63,343 bases of DNA. It comes from JAVBPT01 sp031549455 (lineage in GTDB: Bacteria > Bacillota > Clostridia > Lachnospirales > JAKSVV01). Below, piece by piece: positions 1 to 10,200 of this stretch. Within the stretch, counting starts at the first letter, position 1. Every line of letters begins with the position of its first letter. The position numbers and the translations under genes were made by a program. The stretch covers positions 1-63,343 of the forward strand of contig JAVBPT010000020.1 in assembly GCA_031549455.1 (NCBI GenBank). Reading direction: 5' to 3'. The notes under the pieces are model-generated. The model ran no database searches. It worked only from the letters and a program-made list of their open reading frames with translations, and was not told where the DNA came from.

Positions 1-1
1 T

Positions 2-3000
2 ATCGAGAATGGGAAACTAAAGGATCTCAAAGACAAACTATCTGGTGCAAAGTGCATCAAGGTACAGGGGAATTACCAGTACGACTCATTTAGCAAAGAC
101 TATTCGATCCTGGCCAGAAACATTGAAAAGGCGGCTCCATTTGTGTTGCGTATGGATTCATATGAGGGAACAAAAAGGGTGGAGCTACATGCCCATACCA
201 AGATGAGTGAAATGGATGCGGTGTGCTCTGCGGAGGAACTGATCAAGACCGCAGAGAGATGGGGACATAAAGCGATTGGTATTACGGATCATGGGGTGGT
301 ACAAGCCTTCCCAGAGGCTGCGCATGTCAAAACCAACGTCAGAATTTTGTATGGTGTGGAGGCCTACATTGCAGATGACCTGGGGAAGATTGCCACAGGA
401 ACCAAAAATCAAGACTTTTCAGGAAGCTATGTGGTGTTTGATATTGAGACCACGGGTCTCAATCCGTCCATGGACAAGATTACAGAAATTGGGGCGGTCA
501 AGATTGTGGATAAGAAGATTGTGGACCGCTATAGCACTTTTGTGAATCCGGGTGTTCCGATTCCGTATCGAATCACAGAACTAACCGGGATTACGGATGA
601 GATGGTGGCGGATGCGCCGAGCATGGACACCATTCTACCCGCATTTCTATCTTTCGTGGGAGAGAGTGCGGTGGTGGCACACAATGCCCCCTTTGACACA
701 AGCTTTATCAGACACTTTGCTCACCTACAGAAAGTAAAGTTTGATCCCACCGTGATTGATACGGTGAATCTTTCAAGGAGTTTATTTAAGGAGTTAAAAA
801 ATCATAAATTGAATACGGTGGCAGATCACCTTGGTGTTTCTTTGATTGGTCATCACCGAGCGGTGAATGATGCAGAGGCCACTGCAAACATCTTTTTAAA
901 GATGGTGGAGATCCTAGAACAAAAAGAGGTCCGGACAGTGGATGAGATGAACACCAAGGTGCTGGATGTGAATCCCAAAAACCTAAAAAGTTATCATGCG
1001 ATTCTCTATGCCAAAAGTACCGCGGCGATCCCACACTTGTATAAGTTGGTTTCGGATTCGCATGTAAAATATTTCAAGAGGCATCCAATCATTCCAAAGA
1101 GTGAGATCAATCTGCATCGAGAGCACTTTATACTGGGCTCTGCCTGCGAGGCGGGAGAATTGTATTCTGCCCTCCTCGGCGGAAAGGATGAGGCGGAGAT
1201 CCGAAAGATTGTTCAGTTTTATGACTATCTAGAGGTCCAACCCATTGGCAACAATGCCTTTATGATCTCAGACGCTAAGGATGACTATCGGATGATCGGG
1301 AGTAGTGAGGATTTACAGAGGATGAATCAAAAGATTGTGAGCCTTGGGGAGCGATACAATAAGCCGGTGGTGGCTACAAGTGACGCTCACTTTATTGATC
1401 CGGAGGATGATCTGATTCGAAAGATTCTCTTAAAAGGGAAAGGGTTTAAGGATGGGGACAGAGACTCCAACCTCTACCTAAAAACCACCAGCGAGATGTT
1501 GGATGAGTTTTCTTACCTAGGAGAGGAAAAGGCGTATGAGATTGTGGTGGAGAATACCAACCGGATTTGTGAGATGATTGAACCCACAAGCCCACTCTCA
1601 GAGGAGAAAGCCACTCCCCAATTTGAAAATAGTGAGGAGGATCTCCGGAAAATCTGTCATGAAAACATGGTGAAAATTTATGGAGAAAATCCACCCAGTG
1701 AGGTTACAGACCGATTGAACATTGAGCTCAATTCGATTATTCATAATGGATATACGGTGCTTTATATTATTGCGGAGAAGCTGGTGCGAAAGTCCAATGA
1801 GGATGGATATCTGGTTGGGTCCAGGGGATCGGTTGGCTCCTCTTTTGCTGCCACGATGGCAGGGATTACGGAGGTCAACCCCCTTCCGGCACACTACGTT
1901 TGTCCCGCTTGTAAATATGCAGATTTCACCTCAGAGATGGTGACGAGTTTTGTGGGCAACTCGGGATGTGATCTGCCAGATGCAAGCTGCCCACACTGCG
2001 GAGAGCAGATGGAAAAACTGGGGCATGACATTCCGTTTCAGACCTTCCTGGGCTTTGAGGCAGACAAAGAACCGGATATTGATCTCAACTTTTCGGGTGA
2101 CTATCAGGCCAAGGCCCACCAATATACCGAGGAACTCTTTGGAAAGGGTCGTGCGTATAGGGCAGGAACCATCGGTACACTGGCGGATAAGACCGCCTAT
2201 GGATATGTGGTGAAGTACTTTGAGGAAAAGGACATGACGGTGAGCCGAGCAGAGGTACAACGGCTGATTAATAAATGTGTGGGGGTGAAGAAGACAACGG
2301 GGCAACATCCCGGTGGTATTGTGGTGCTTCCAAAGGATAAAGAGATTTATGCGTTTTGTCCGATCCAGTGGCCCGCAAATGATGACACGGTTTCACTTGA
2401 AACCACCCACTTTGATTACCACTCGATTGATCGGAACCTGTTAAAGCTTGACATTCTGGGCCATGATGATCCCACGATGATCAAGCTACTTGAAGATCTA
2501 ACAGGGGTGGATGCCAAAACGATTCCGTTTGATGATTCCAAGGTGATGAGTTTATTTAATGATCTTTCAGCACTTGGAATATCGGCAGAGGACATCGGGG
2601 GATGTACGGTGGGGACACTCGGCATTCCAGAGTTTGGTACCTCTTTTGTTATTGAGATGGTGAAGGATACGAAGCCCAAACGGTTCTCGGATTTGGTTCG
2701 GATCTCCGGACTTTCGCATGGAACCGATGTATGGGTGAACAATGCGCAGAGTTTGATTAAAAACAATAAGGCCACTATTCGGGAGGTAATCTCCACCAGA
2801 GATGACATCATGCTCTTTTTGATTAGTAAGGGGATGGATAAGAAGATGTCCTTTAAGATCATGGAGAGTGTGAGAAAGGGAAAGGGACTCACCGAGGAGT
2901 GGGAGGAGGCAATGAAACAAAACGGAAACCTTCCAGACTGGTACATTAATAGTTGTAAGACGATTAAGTATATGTTCCCGAAGGCCCATGCGGTGGCCTA

Positions 3001-3508
3001 TGTGATGATGGCTTGGCGGATTGCCTACTTTAAGGTATACCATCCACTGGACTATTACACCGCTTTCTTTAGTGTTCGGGCGGGAAGCTTTGATTATGAG
3101 CTGATGTGTCAGGGCAAAGATAGGCTAAATTTAAATATTAAAGAGTATGAGGAAAAGGAAAAGAATAAACAGATCACGGCAAAGGAAAAGGAAACCTTAA
3201 AGGACATGAAGATTGTGCAGGAGATGTATGCGAGAGGTTTTGATTTTGTGGAGCTAGATATATACCGATCCAAGGCGAAAAAGTTTAAGATTATAGAGGG
3301 AAAGATTATGCCATCCTTTATGACCATAGCAGGACTGGGGGACTCCGTGGCACAAAAGATAGAGGAAGAGCAGACGAAGGGGGAATACACCTCGATTGAA
3401 GATTTTAAAGACAGGACAAAAACCAATAAAACGGTGCTGGAACTCCTAATTAGGATGGGACTATTGAAAGGGTTGCCAGAGTCTAATCAGATGACACTGG
3501 TGATGTAG
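2..3508 (+). CDS. polC: DNA polymerase III subunit alpha, Gram-positive PolC type (5' partial)
   Basis: This is the replicative DNA polymerase of low-GC Gram-positives, with its own 3'-5' proofreading exonuclease. The reading frame is open from base 2, so the gene starts upstream of the window. About 1168 residues are present against roughly 1400-1450 in the family, so the N-terminal and OB-fold parts are mostly missing. In order one sees the PHP domain start (VELHAHTKMSEMD, near base 180), an inserted DnaQ-like exonuclease (FDIETTG near base 438, AHNAPFD near 680, HHRAVNDAEAT near 850), the rest of PHP, a zinc-binding CPAC...CPHC module (bases 1900-2010) and the catalytic PDIDLNFSGDYQ segment (near 2075). 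A helix-hairpin-helix-like AGLGDSVA lies near 3330. The family assignment is certain. An O-methyltransferase gene follows after 8 nt. Confidence 0.97.
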   Translation: MENGKLKDLKDKLSGAKCIKVQGNYQYDSFSKDYSILARNIEKAAPFVLRMDSYEGTKRVELHAHTKMSEMDAVCSAEELIKTAERWGHKAIGITDHGVVQAFPEAAHVKTNVRILYGVEAYIADDLGKIATGTKNQDFSGSYVVFDIETTGLNPSMDKITEIGAVKIVDKKIVDRYSTFVNPGVPIPYRITELTGITDEMVADAPSMDTILPAFLSFVGESAVVAHNAPFDTSFIRHFAHLQKVKFDPTVIDTVNLSRSLFKELKNHKLNTVADHLGVSLIGHHRAVNDAEATANIFLKMVEILEQKEVRTVDEMNTKVLDVNPKNLKSYHAILYAKSTAAIPHLYKLVSDSHVKYFKRHPIIPKSEINLHREHFILGSACEAGELYSALLGGKDEAEIRKIVQFYDYLEVQPIGNNAFMISDAKDDYRMIGSSEDLQRMNQKIVSLGERYNKPVVATSDAHFIDPEDDLIRKILLKGKGFKDGDRDSNLYLKTTSEMLDEFSYLGEEKAYEIVVENTNRICEMIEPTSPLSEEKATPQFENSEEDLRKICHENMVKIYGENPPSEVTDRLNIELNSIIHNGYTVLYIIAEKLVRKSNEDGYLVGSRGSVGSSFAATMAGITEVNPLPAHYVCPACKYADFTSEMVTSFVGNSGCDLPDASCPHCGEQMEKLGHDIPFQTFLGFEADKEPDIDLNFSGDYQAKAHQYTEELFGKGRAYRAGTIGTLADKTAYGYVVKYFEEKDMTVSRAEVQRLINKCVGVKKTTGQHPGGIVVLPKDKEIYAFCPIQWPANDDTVSLETTHFDYHSIDRNLLKLDILGHDDPTMIKLLEDLTGVDAKTIPFDDSKVMSLFNDLSALGISAEDIGGCTVGTLGIPEFGTSFVIEMVKDTKPKRFSDLVRISGLSHGTDVWVNNAQSLIKNNKATIREVISTRDDIMLFLISKGMDKKMSFKIMESVRKGKGLTEEWEEAMKQNGNLPDWYINSCKTIKYMFPKAHAVAYVMMAWRIAYFKVYHPLDYYTAFFSVRAGSFDYELMCQGKDRLNLNIKEYEEKEKNKQITAKEKETLKDMKIVQEMYARGFDFVELDIYRSKAKKFKIIEGKIMPSFMTIAGLGDSVAQKIEEEQTKGEYTSIEDFKDRTKTNKTVLELLIRMGLLKGLPESNQMTLVM

Positions 3509-3516
3509 AGGGAAAG

Positions 3517-4176
3517 ATGAAAGAGATCAAAAAAGAGATTGTGTACGATTTTATCGAAGAATATATGGATTCTTTTGACCTGGGGTTAGAGGGAGACTTA
3601 AAAGAGCTTGAAGAACGATGTACTCAAGAGAAGGTTCCGATTATTAAAAAGGATGTGATACACCTACTAAGGGTTTTATTGAGTTTAAAAAAACCAAAGC
3701 GGATTCTGGAGATTGGGACCGCCTTTGGTTTTTCCAGCATCTTGATGGCAAACGAGGTAAAGGAGGCGATGATCACAACGCTTGAACGGGATGACTGGAT
3801 GTGTTTAAATGCCAAGAAGAATATCAAACAATTTGAACTAGAGGATAGGATAGGAATCATCCTGGGAGAAGCAATTGATACTCTAAAGGGGTTAGAGGAA
3901 AAGTTTGATTTCATTTTTATTGACGCCTCAAAGTCTCATTATGCAATTTTTATGAAGGAGAGCAAAAGGCTATTGGCAGAGGGCGGAATGATTGTGGCAG
4001 ACAATGTGCTCTATAAAGGAATGGTAGCAAAGGATCGGTATGATGTCCATAGGAGATTCAGGACGATTCATCGAAATATGAGAGACTTAATTAAGGGGGC
4101 TTATGAAGATAAGGATTATAAGACCTGTTTGGTTCCAGCGGGAGACGGGATTCTGATTACGACGAAACAGGCATAA
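3517..4176 (+). CDS. SAM-dependent O-methyltransferase (YrrM-like, family 3)
   Basis: A 219-residue class I methyltransferase. The SAM-binding motif I is ILEIGTAFGFSS (residues about 61-72). A downstream FIDASKSHY segment (about residue 134) matches the metal- and substrate-binding region of the COMT/YrrM O-methyltransferase family. The gene begins 8 nt after polC with a GGGAAAG-like ribosome binding site, so the two are probably co-transcribed. The family acts on catechols, tRNA wobble uridine derivatives or unknown hydroxyl groups, and nothing here fixes the substrate. A C-terminal GDGILITTK segment is typical of the family's last beta strand. Length is normal. Confidence 0.85.
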   Translation: MKEIKKEIVYDFIEEYMDSFDLGLEGDLKELEERCTQEKVPIIKKDVIHLLRVLLSLKKPKRILEIGTAFGFSSILMANEVKEAMITTLERDDWMCLNAKKNIKQFELEDRIGIILGEAIDTLKGLEEKFDFIFIDASKSHYAIFMKESKRLLAEGGMIVADNVLYKGMVAKDRYDVHRRFRTIHRNMRDLIKGAYEDKDYKTCLVPAGDGILITTKQA

Positions 4177-4279
4177 TGGAAAGAAGATAAGAATAGTATT
4201 TATATTGAAGCGGGTGAGAGATCTGCGTTTCTTTGCACATATAAAAAAGCGAAAACTTGTAAAAATTTACCAAAAAGGA

Positions 4280-4308
4280 TTGACATTTGGGAAAATTTGT
4301 GATATTGT
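4280..4308 (+). promoter_or_regulatory. Sigma-A promoter of the Pro-rich lipoprotein gene
   Basis: TTGACA at 4280-4285 and TATTGT at 4303-4308 are separated by exactly 17 nt. Transcription would start near 4315, leaving a 5' leader of about 45 nt before the strong AAGGAGG ribosome binding site of the gene at 4359. Confidence 0.75.
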
Positions 4309-4358
4309 CTAGGTAATAGAGACATACAAAAGACAAATTTTTTATAAGGAGGGATTAA

Positions 4359-5906
4359 ATGAGACATACAAGAAAAAGAGCAGCAGCTGTATTAATGGCA
4401 TCCACACTTCTTTTTGGAGGCTTAGGAGCTTGTAAGCCAGCTCAAACCTATATGCCAGGGGGACTTCCCAATACATCAGCGGGAGAATTACCATCTCCAC
4501 CAAGTGCGATACCATCAAGTATTATAAAGGATCCAGAACAGATCGTAGATAAAGTATCTCCGAGTCCTTCTGTATCGCCAAGCCCGTCACCAAGCAATGC
4601 ACCGGAGGTGTCACCATCACCAAGTGTAGAAGTGAGCCCAAGTAAGGTTCCAGTTACACCTAGTAATCCAGTAACGCCACCACCAGCTGTGACGAAACCA
4701 CCTGTAACACCAACGCCATCACAAACACCGGTGGTAACACCAACACCATCACAAGCACCAGTGGTAACGCCAACACCATCACAGGCACCGACAGGAAAAC
4801 CACTGAGTCCTGGAGAGCTAAAAGGGTTTGATAAAGAACTATATGCAAATATTAGTTATACAATTAAAAATGGAAGAGAGCACAGCATGACTTCTACCGG
4901 ATATATGACGGATGCGGAAGCAAAGAGTCTGGATGAAAATTTACAAGCAATTGTAAAAGAGATAAAGAACAACTATGGATTAGATTTAAGAGGAATCAAA
5001 ACATGGCTTAATAATAACTATGAGTTTGAAAAATATTCAAGCTCCGAAAACACAAGCATTACTTCGAACCTTAGCGTTAGACTAGCAAACAGAAAGTCAG
5101 GACAAAAGAATCCAATCAGTGTATATGAAAATACGTTGTTAATGGGAGGGATTGTTGAGGCTGCTGGGCTCGGTAAAGTAGAGTTTGCGGGTTATTTGGG
5201 ACTGCTCATCGGAAATATCGATATAGGCGTAGGCAAGAAGTTAAATGTATTCATGAACATGGATGAAAGTGATTACTACAAGTCTGTTATGAACTTTCCA
5301 AAAGAACTAGCAGACCTGCATGAGAGCACTGCACAAGGAAAGAGCAATGCAAAAACATTCTCCTTTAACGGAGTTACATATAACATTGATGACTTCCTAA
5401 ACCCTGCCAATCATGAGCAAATGTTTAAGCTGATTGGCCAAGAGGTGGATATATTTGAGAAGAACTATAAGAATGGAAAGACTAATAATGATTTTATCCT
5501 GATAACAATGTACTATTATAAAGATGGAGAACTTTCTAGCGAAAGGGTCCCTGTAGTTGATATAGATAGAACAATACCATATAACGAATTCCAGACAGTA
5601 AAAGTACCTGCTGAGATTAGGTTTGCGGAATTTAAAATTGGAAAATTCGAACAATTGGTTAGTGAAGAAAGATATCAAGAGATAGCTGATAAAGTTGAAC
5701 CTTACCATAATGCATTAAAAGGGATTAAAGCGAGTATGGGTTCTTTTGGAGAATATCCACAAGATTTTAATACATATGCAATGATGCATCGACCTATTGA
5801 ACCTTCTTATCCAAGAATTGAAGTGGAATTGCCGGAGGAGTTACAGCCTACTGCTATGCAGACTGAGATGTTTGAGAAGTATAATCCGGACTTCGAACTA
5901 GAATAA
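4359..5906 (+). CDS. Secreted lipoprotein with Pro/Ser/Thr-rich linker
   Basis: A 515-residue protein I do not recognise as a named family. The N-terminus is a lipoprotein signal: basic residues, a hydrophobic stretch and a lipobox LGAC with Cys25. Residues about 27-150 are a low-complexity linker of Pro, Ser, Thr and Val with repeated TPTPSQ units, which probably spans the cell wall. The remainder (about 155-515) is a folded domain without recognisable catalytic motifs; it has many Tyr, Asn and Glu and reads as an extracellular globular domain. AAGGAGG lies upstream of the ATG. The gene has its own promoter (4280) and a strong terminator (5923), so it is monocistronic. An anchored surface or binding protein is inferred from layout only. 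Confidence 0.8.
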   Translation: MRHTRKRAAAVLMASTLLFGGLGACKPAQTYMPGGLPNTSAGELPSPPSAIPSSIIKDPEQIVDKVSPSPSVSPSPSPSNAPEVSPSPSVEVSPSKVPVTPSNPVTPPPAVTKPPVTPTPSQTPVVTPTPSQAPVVTPTPSQAPTGKPLSPGELKGFDKELYANISYTIKNGREHSMTSTGYMTDAEAKSLDENLQAIVKEIKNNYGLDLRGIKTWLNNNYEFEKYSSSENTSITSNLSVRLANRKSGQKNPISVYENTLLMGGIVEAAGLGKVEFAGYLGLLIGNIDIGVGKKLNVFMNMDESDYYKSVMNFPKELADLHESTAQGKSNAKTFSFNGVTYNIDDFLNPANHEQMFKLIGQEVDIFEKNYKNGKTNNDFILITMYYYKDGELSSERVPVVDIDRTIPYNEFQTVKVPAEIRFAEFKIGKFEQLVSEERYQEIADKVEPYHNALKGIKASMGSFGEYPQDFNTYAMMHRPIEPSYPRIEVELPEELQPTAMQTEMFEKYNPDFELE

Positions 5907-5922
5907 GATTTAAAAGAAGTAA

Positions 5923-5956
5923 ATGTTTCTAAACTTAGTTTAGAAACATTTTTTTA
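5923..5956 (+). terminator. Rho-independent terminator
   Basis: A perfect 12-bp stem with a 3-nt loop (5923-5949) is followed by a run of seven T. It ends the lipoprotein transcript. Confidence 0.9.
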
Positions 5957-6010
5957 TGCATATTTTTTCATTATTACTACATAAATTTTCCACCTTTTTT
6001 GGTATTATCA

Positions 6011-6039
6011 TTGCAAAAAATGTAAAATCATAGTATAAT
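6011..6039 (+). promoter_or_regulatory. Sigma-A promoter of the SLH/giant-protein operon
   Basis: TTGCAA at 6011-6016 and a perfect TATAAT at 6034-6039 are spaced by 17 nt. They lie about 45 nt upstream of the SLH gene start at 6083, which has the ribosome binding site GGAGAGGAAAG. Confidence 0.8.
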
Positions 6040-6082
6040 AAAATAAGGTATTTTATATTCTTAAAAAAGGAGAGGAAAGTTT

Positions 6083-7285
6083 ATGAAAAATTCTATCATT
6101 TGTATCTTAAGCTTTACAGTAGTGCTGATCCTGGTAGCCTGTATAAGTAGTAAAGCAGAAACTGGGTTCAAAGATGTAGCAACCAATGCATGGTATGCAG
6201 ATGACCTAAAAATATTGCTAGATAAAAAAATTGTGAATGGTTATACGGATGGAACCTTTAGACCGGAAGAGCAATTAACCCAAGATGCATTTATTAAACT
6301 AATGGTGACAGCGTTAGGACATACAGATGTACAAAATGCAGAAACATATTGGGCGGTGAACTACATAGATAAGGCAGTAGAAATAGGATTGCTGAAGGAA
6401 ATAGGAGAATATGATTCCTATAAGAGCAAAATTACAAGAGAAGAAATGGCGGGAATTATAGAAAGAGCAGTAACATATAGTCCATATTTTGAAGGATACA
6501 AGTTGGCTAAGAAGAGTATTAAAGACTACGACAAAATAGGGGAGGAATATAAAGAAGGAGTACTAAAGACATATTACAGTGGTATTATAACAGGTTATAC
6601 AGATGGGACTTTTGGAGGACAAAATGTACTAACAAGAGCAGAATCTGTGGCAGTCATTAGTAGGGTGGTTAATGAAAATAAAAGAGCATTTGCCAAAACA
6701 CTGACAGCAGAAGAACTTACAAAGTTAAAAAGCTTTGACAGAGATGGCATTATCATGACGATAGAAAATAATAATTATGTAAGCGAAGAAAAGGCGACAG
6801 ATTTTGGACAAGCTTTAACTAGAGTAAAAGAGATCGAAAAGACAAATGGAATCAACATCATTATGATGACTAAAAAGTATGTACAACAGCTTGCTTATAA
6901 TCTGGATGCACAAGCGCTTATAGAAGAAAGAAACGAGTTTGATAAACTATTTACACAACTATTTGGCACAGAAAGAGAAGAAAACAGACAGATCTTATCA
7001 TTAAGAAAATCCAACCTGATCTCTAAGGCATTAGAGAGTGCAACAGAAAAAATTGTTCCATATTTTGAAACAGATGAAAATCTGATCTATCTATCTAGTG
7101 AAGGAACGATAAAGATCAGAGGGAAAGTTACATTAAAATATAAGGACTACGGTGCAACAGATTTTAAATCAAAAGAGGATGTTAAAAATGTTGAGGTTGA
7201 AATTACAAAAGATAAAAGCGGAAAATATGTAATAGTTAGGCATATAGAACTTATAGAAGGAAAGGATGGTGGATATGATGAATAG
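6083..7285 (+). CDS. S-layer homology (SLH) domain surface protein
   Basis: A 400-residue exported protein. The N-terminal hydrophobic segment ends in LVAC (about residue 20), so it may be a lipoprotein or an ordinary Sec substrate. Three SLH domains follow (about residues 28-70, 85-130 and 140-197), recognisable by FKDVATNAWYADDL, GYTDGTFRPEEQLT and GYTDGTFGGQNVLTRAE. SLH domains bind pyruvylated secondary wall polymers. Residues about 205-400 form a charged C-terminal domain without a recognised family. The next gene starts inside this one (20-nt overlap), so the two are translationally coupled and may work together at the cell surface. Confidence 0.88.
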   Translation: MKNSIICILSFTVVLILVACISSKAETGFKDVATNAWYADDLKILLDKKIVNGYTDGTFRPEEQLTQDAFIKLMVTALGHTDVQNAETYWAVNYIDKAVEIGLLKEIGEYDSYKSKITREEMAGIIERAVTYSPYFEGYKLAKKSIKDYDKIGEEYKEGVLKTYYSGIITGYTDGTFGGQNVLTRAESVAVISRVVNENKRAFAKTLTAEELTKLKSFDRDGIIMTIENNNYVSEEKATDFGQALTRVKEIEKTNGINIIMMTKKYVQQLAYNLDAQALIEERNEFDKLFTQLFGTEREENRQILSLRKSNLISKALESATEKIVPYFETDENLIYLSSEGTIKIRGKVTLKYKDYGATDFKSKEDVKNVEVEITKDKSGKYVIVRHIELIEGKDGGYDE

Positions 7286-10200
7286 AAACACATTGAAAAT
7301 CTTGCTTTCTTTAATGTTTATCGTAACATTTATTATTACAAATAGCACAATTAATGAAGCCACAAACAGGACAACTCCAGAAGTTTCTGGGATCGAATAC
7401 AGTGGAAATAGTGGAGGGCTAAAAACTGTTTTCGGGGGACTTAGTGAGGTAAAAGTAGATTATAAGATAAAACTAAAATTAGTGGGGGATAAATTTTCTG
7501 CAAGTTATAAAAACAAAGAATATACATATACGCTTTGTAGTACAAAATATGTTGCAGGAACAGATCAAAACATAGACTCTTTTGCAGCTTCTACTGAAGC
7601 AGATTTGGAGAAATACACCACGGACTGGACAACGGTGGCCGGGTATATTAAGCAAGCGATGGATAATAATAACATAACAAGCGTGGTAGAACAAGCTTAC
7701 CCGAGAGGAAGCACGAGTTATGATGATTGGATAACAGATTTGTTTAATAGCAATAAAGTTGCCAGTACAAAAACAATATATGGCTGTTTATTTACCAATC
7801 TATCTATAAAATCAAACCCGAAAGAAGGTTTTGCCGGGTGGGAATATAAGGACATAAACTTAACAAGGTATTTTGAAGAATCAAGTGAAAAGAAAAGTGA
7901 AAATTATAATGTTGTATCTAACAATGGTGCATTTGACTTAAGGGCTTATTGTATCTATAAAATAGGGATGAAAGTATCGGGGGGTCCTGTAGTAAATTCA
8001 ATGGATACTTACTTGAACTATTTACCTAAATATATACGGGAATATAGGATGGACAATAAGTTTGGAAATTTTTCAGTAGATAGCATCGCAAGTACAATAA
8101 AAAAGACTGTTGATGATAACTTAGATGGTGTTCCGAGTTTAGCAGGAAGTCCTAATTTTAGAAGTTTTCTAAGGTATTACTTGCACAGTCCGGATCCTGC
8201 ACCAGGGTTGGATTTGGATCAGACGATGGCCAAATATGTAGGAAGAATAGTAGAGATTACTTCTTCATTATCTCCTGCTTGGCTAGGAAAAACAGGACAT
8301 ATATTTAGAAGAGTTCAGTATCAAACCATTAATGGGGATATTAAACCAGATGAGGGAAAAGTAGATCTTACGATAGAATATATAGATACAGATGATAACA
8401 ATAAAGTGCTGCATTCTATTCCGGCCAAAATTGGGGCGGGGAAAGTAGACTTATCCATTCCGGCTAATAAAGGCACATCAAAGGATTATGAAGTTAGCGG
8501 AGAAGGACTTTCTTACACGGTTCCGGCAATAGAACCTATCTATGAAACTAAATCTATGAAATTAGAACCCGGAAAGGAGGTAACAAACAGTCCGTTTTTA
8601 ATAGATTCAACTCTCCAATCAGGTACTAAATATACCTTAAAAGTATACCTTAAAAAGAATACAGCTAAATTAAATATCATCTATATGGATGGCGGTAATA
8701 ATACTGAGATGGGTAGAGTAACCGGTCTTGACATTCCTTCTATGACAGGGGGAAGCATTAAGGTAAACTCAGATAACACGGTTAGTGGTAATGACACAAG
8801 TTATCTAGATGCGACTAAAATAGCAGGATTTAAGAGTAAACTAGAAGGAAAAGCAGTAAAAGAAATGAAAATTGTGAAGGTAGGGGGGACACCTACTACA
8901 GTCCAAGCAAGTGTTATACCAAATGTGACCATTGAAACAGGGAAAACCTATGACTTAACATTGACCTATAACACAATAGATTTTGAGCTTTCGGTTGTGT
9001 ATAAATTCTTCTTAGATGGCACAGAAAAAACAGCTGAAAGATATGAAGTAAAATTAGATGCTAGTAAAAGCATTTTAATGAAACCATTTAGTATCAAAAA
9101 AGGGGATGCGGTATTACATGCACCGTACTATGGACCAAATCCAAAAACATCCTCTTGGACATGCTTCTTTAATGATGCACAAAGAGCAGAGTATACAAGT
9201 ACGCTCGCAAGGTTTGACGGATACATCTTTAAAGATATGTATATTGCTAAGTTTAATGCGTCAGATACGGAAATCACACCGAAAGTGGCGATTGGAGCCA
9301 ATGCACCATATGGTGTGAACATGGAAGCGATTAATGATGCAAATGTGAAAAAGGTACAAATTGTATTCGAATTTAAAAAGTTCTCAAAGAACGTACAACT
9401 TACTTATAAATTCTTCCAAGGTAATGTAGAAGAAACAGATAAACAAGTTAAGATTACCTATGACACCCAATTTGAAAGTAGATACACCATCTTTGCTAAT
9501 CGGTATAACCTAAGCATTGATAGCGGCATCGATACACCACGTGTATCCTATAGCCAATGGTACTCGGATCTGAAGACAGAGGAAAAAGCAGAACTCGCAT
9601 TAAAGAAACCAGCCAACTGGGGTGAGTATAGCTTCTCCAAGATGGAGTTTGTGAAGACCAGTGCCTCGGGTGCTGTCACCACAACACCAATCACAGGAAA
9701 AAATTATACGGTTCCAGCTGTACTGGGTACCAATGAAACTCACAACTTTGTCGTTTACATGACAAGGGCAGGTGGGGACACGGCACTCCTAAATGTGGTA
9801 TATAAATTGTCATCGGGTACAACGCTTAAGACCGTACCAAACGTAATTATACCAGTTGCAACCAACACTTATGTAGGAGTTAGTGAAAACATACCAACTG
9901 TTCTCGGAAATAAAGTATATGATCAAAGCAAGATTACAGATATTTTGGATCGTATTACCGGAAAATCCATTAGCAGTCTGACCCTAACACCGGGATCATT
10001 CAGCGGAACGACACAGGTCGGACCACTCAACATTGTTAGAAATACAACCTATACATTAACAATTACCTATCTGGATAAACTGGTGGAACCAAGCACAGCT
10101 GGACTTGTATTTATTCCACACAGGGTGACCAGTTGGACAAAAGAAAATGTAGATGTCACCGTAAAGGTAACGCCTTCAACAAAAACAGATGGTGTTTGTT

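Noticed and set aside
2416..2946. Long minus-strand open frames inside polC and other genes
   Set aside because: They are antisense shadows of well-identified genes and have no ribosome binding sites or family motifs.
4720..4800. CRISPR-like repeats in the lipoprotein gene
   Set aside because: They are coding TPTPSQ linker repeats, without spacers of constant length; no CRISPR array was seen anywhere in the window.
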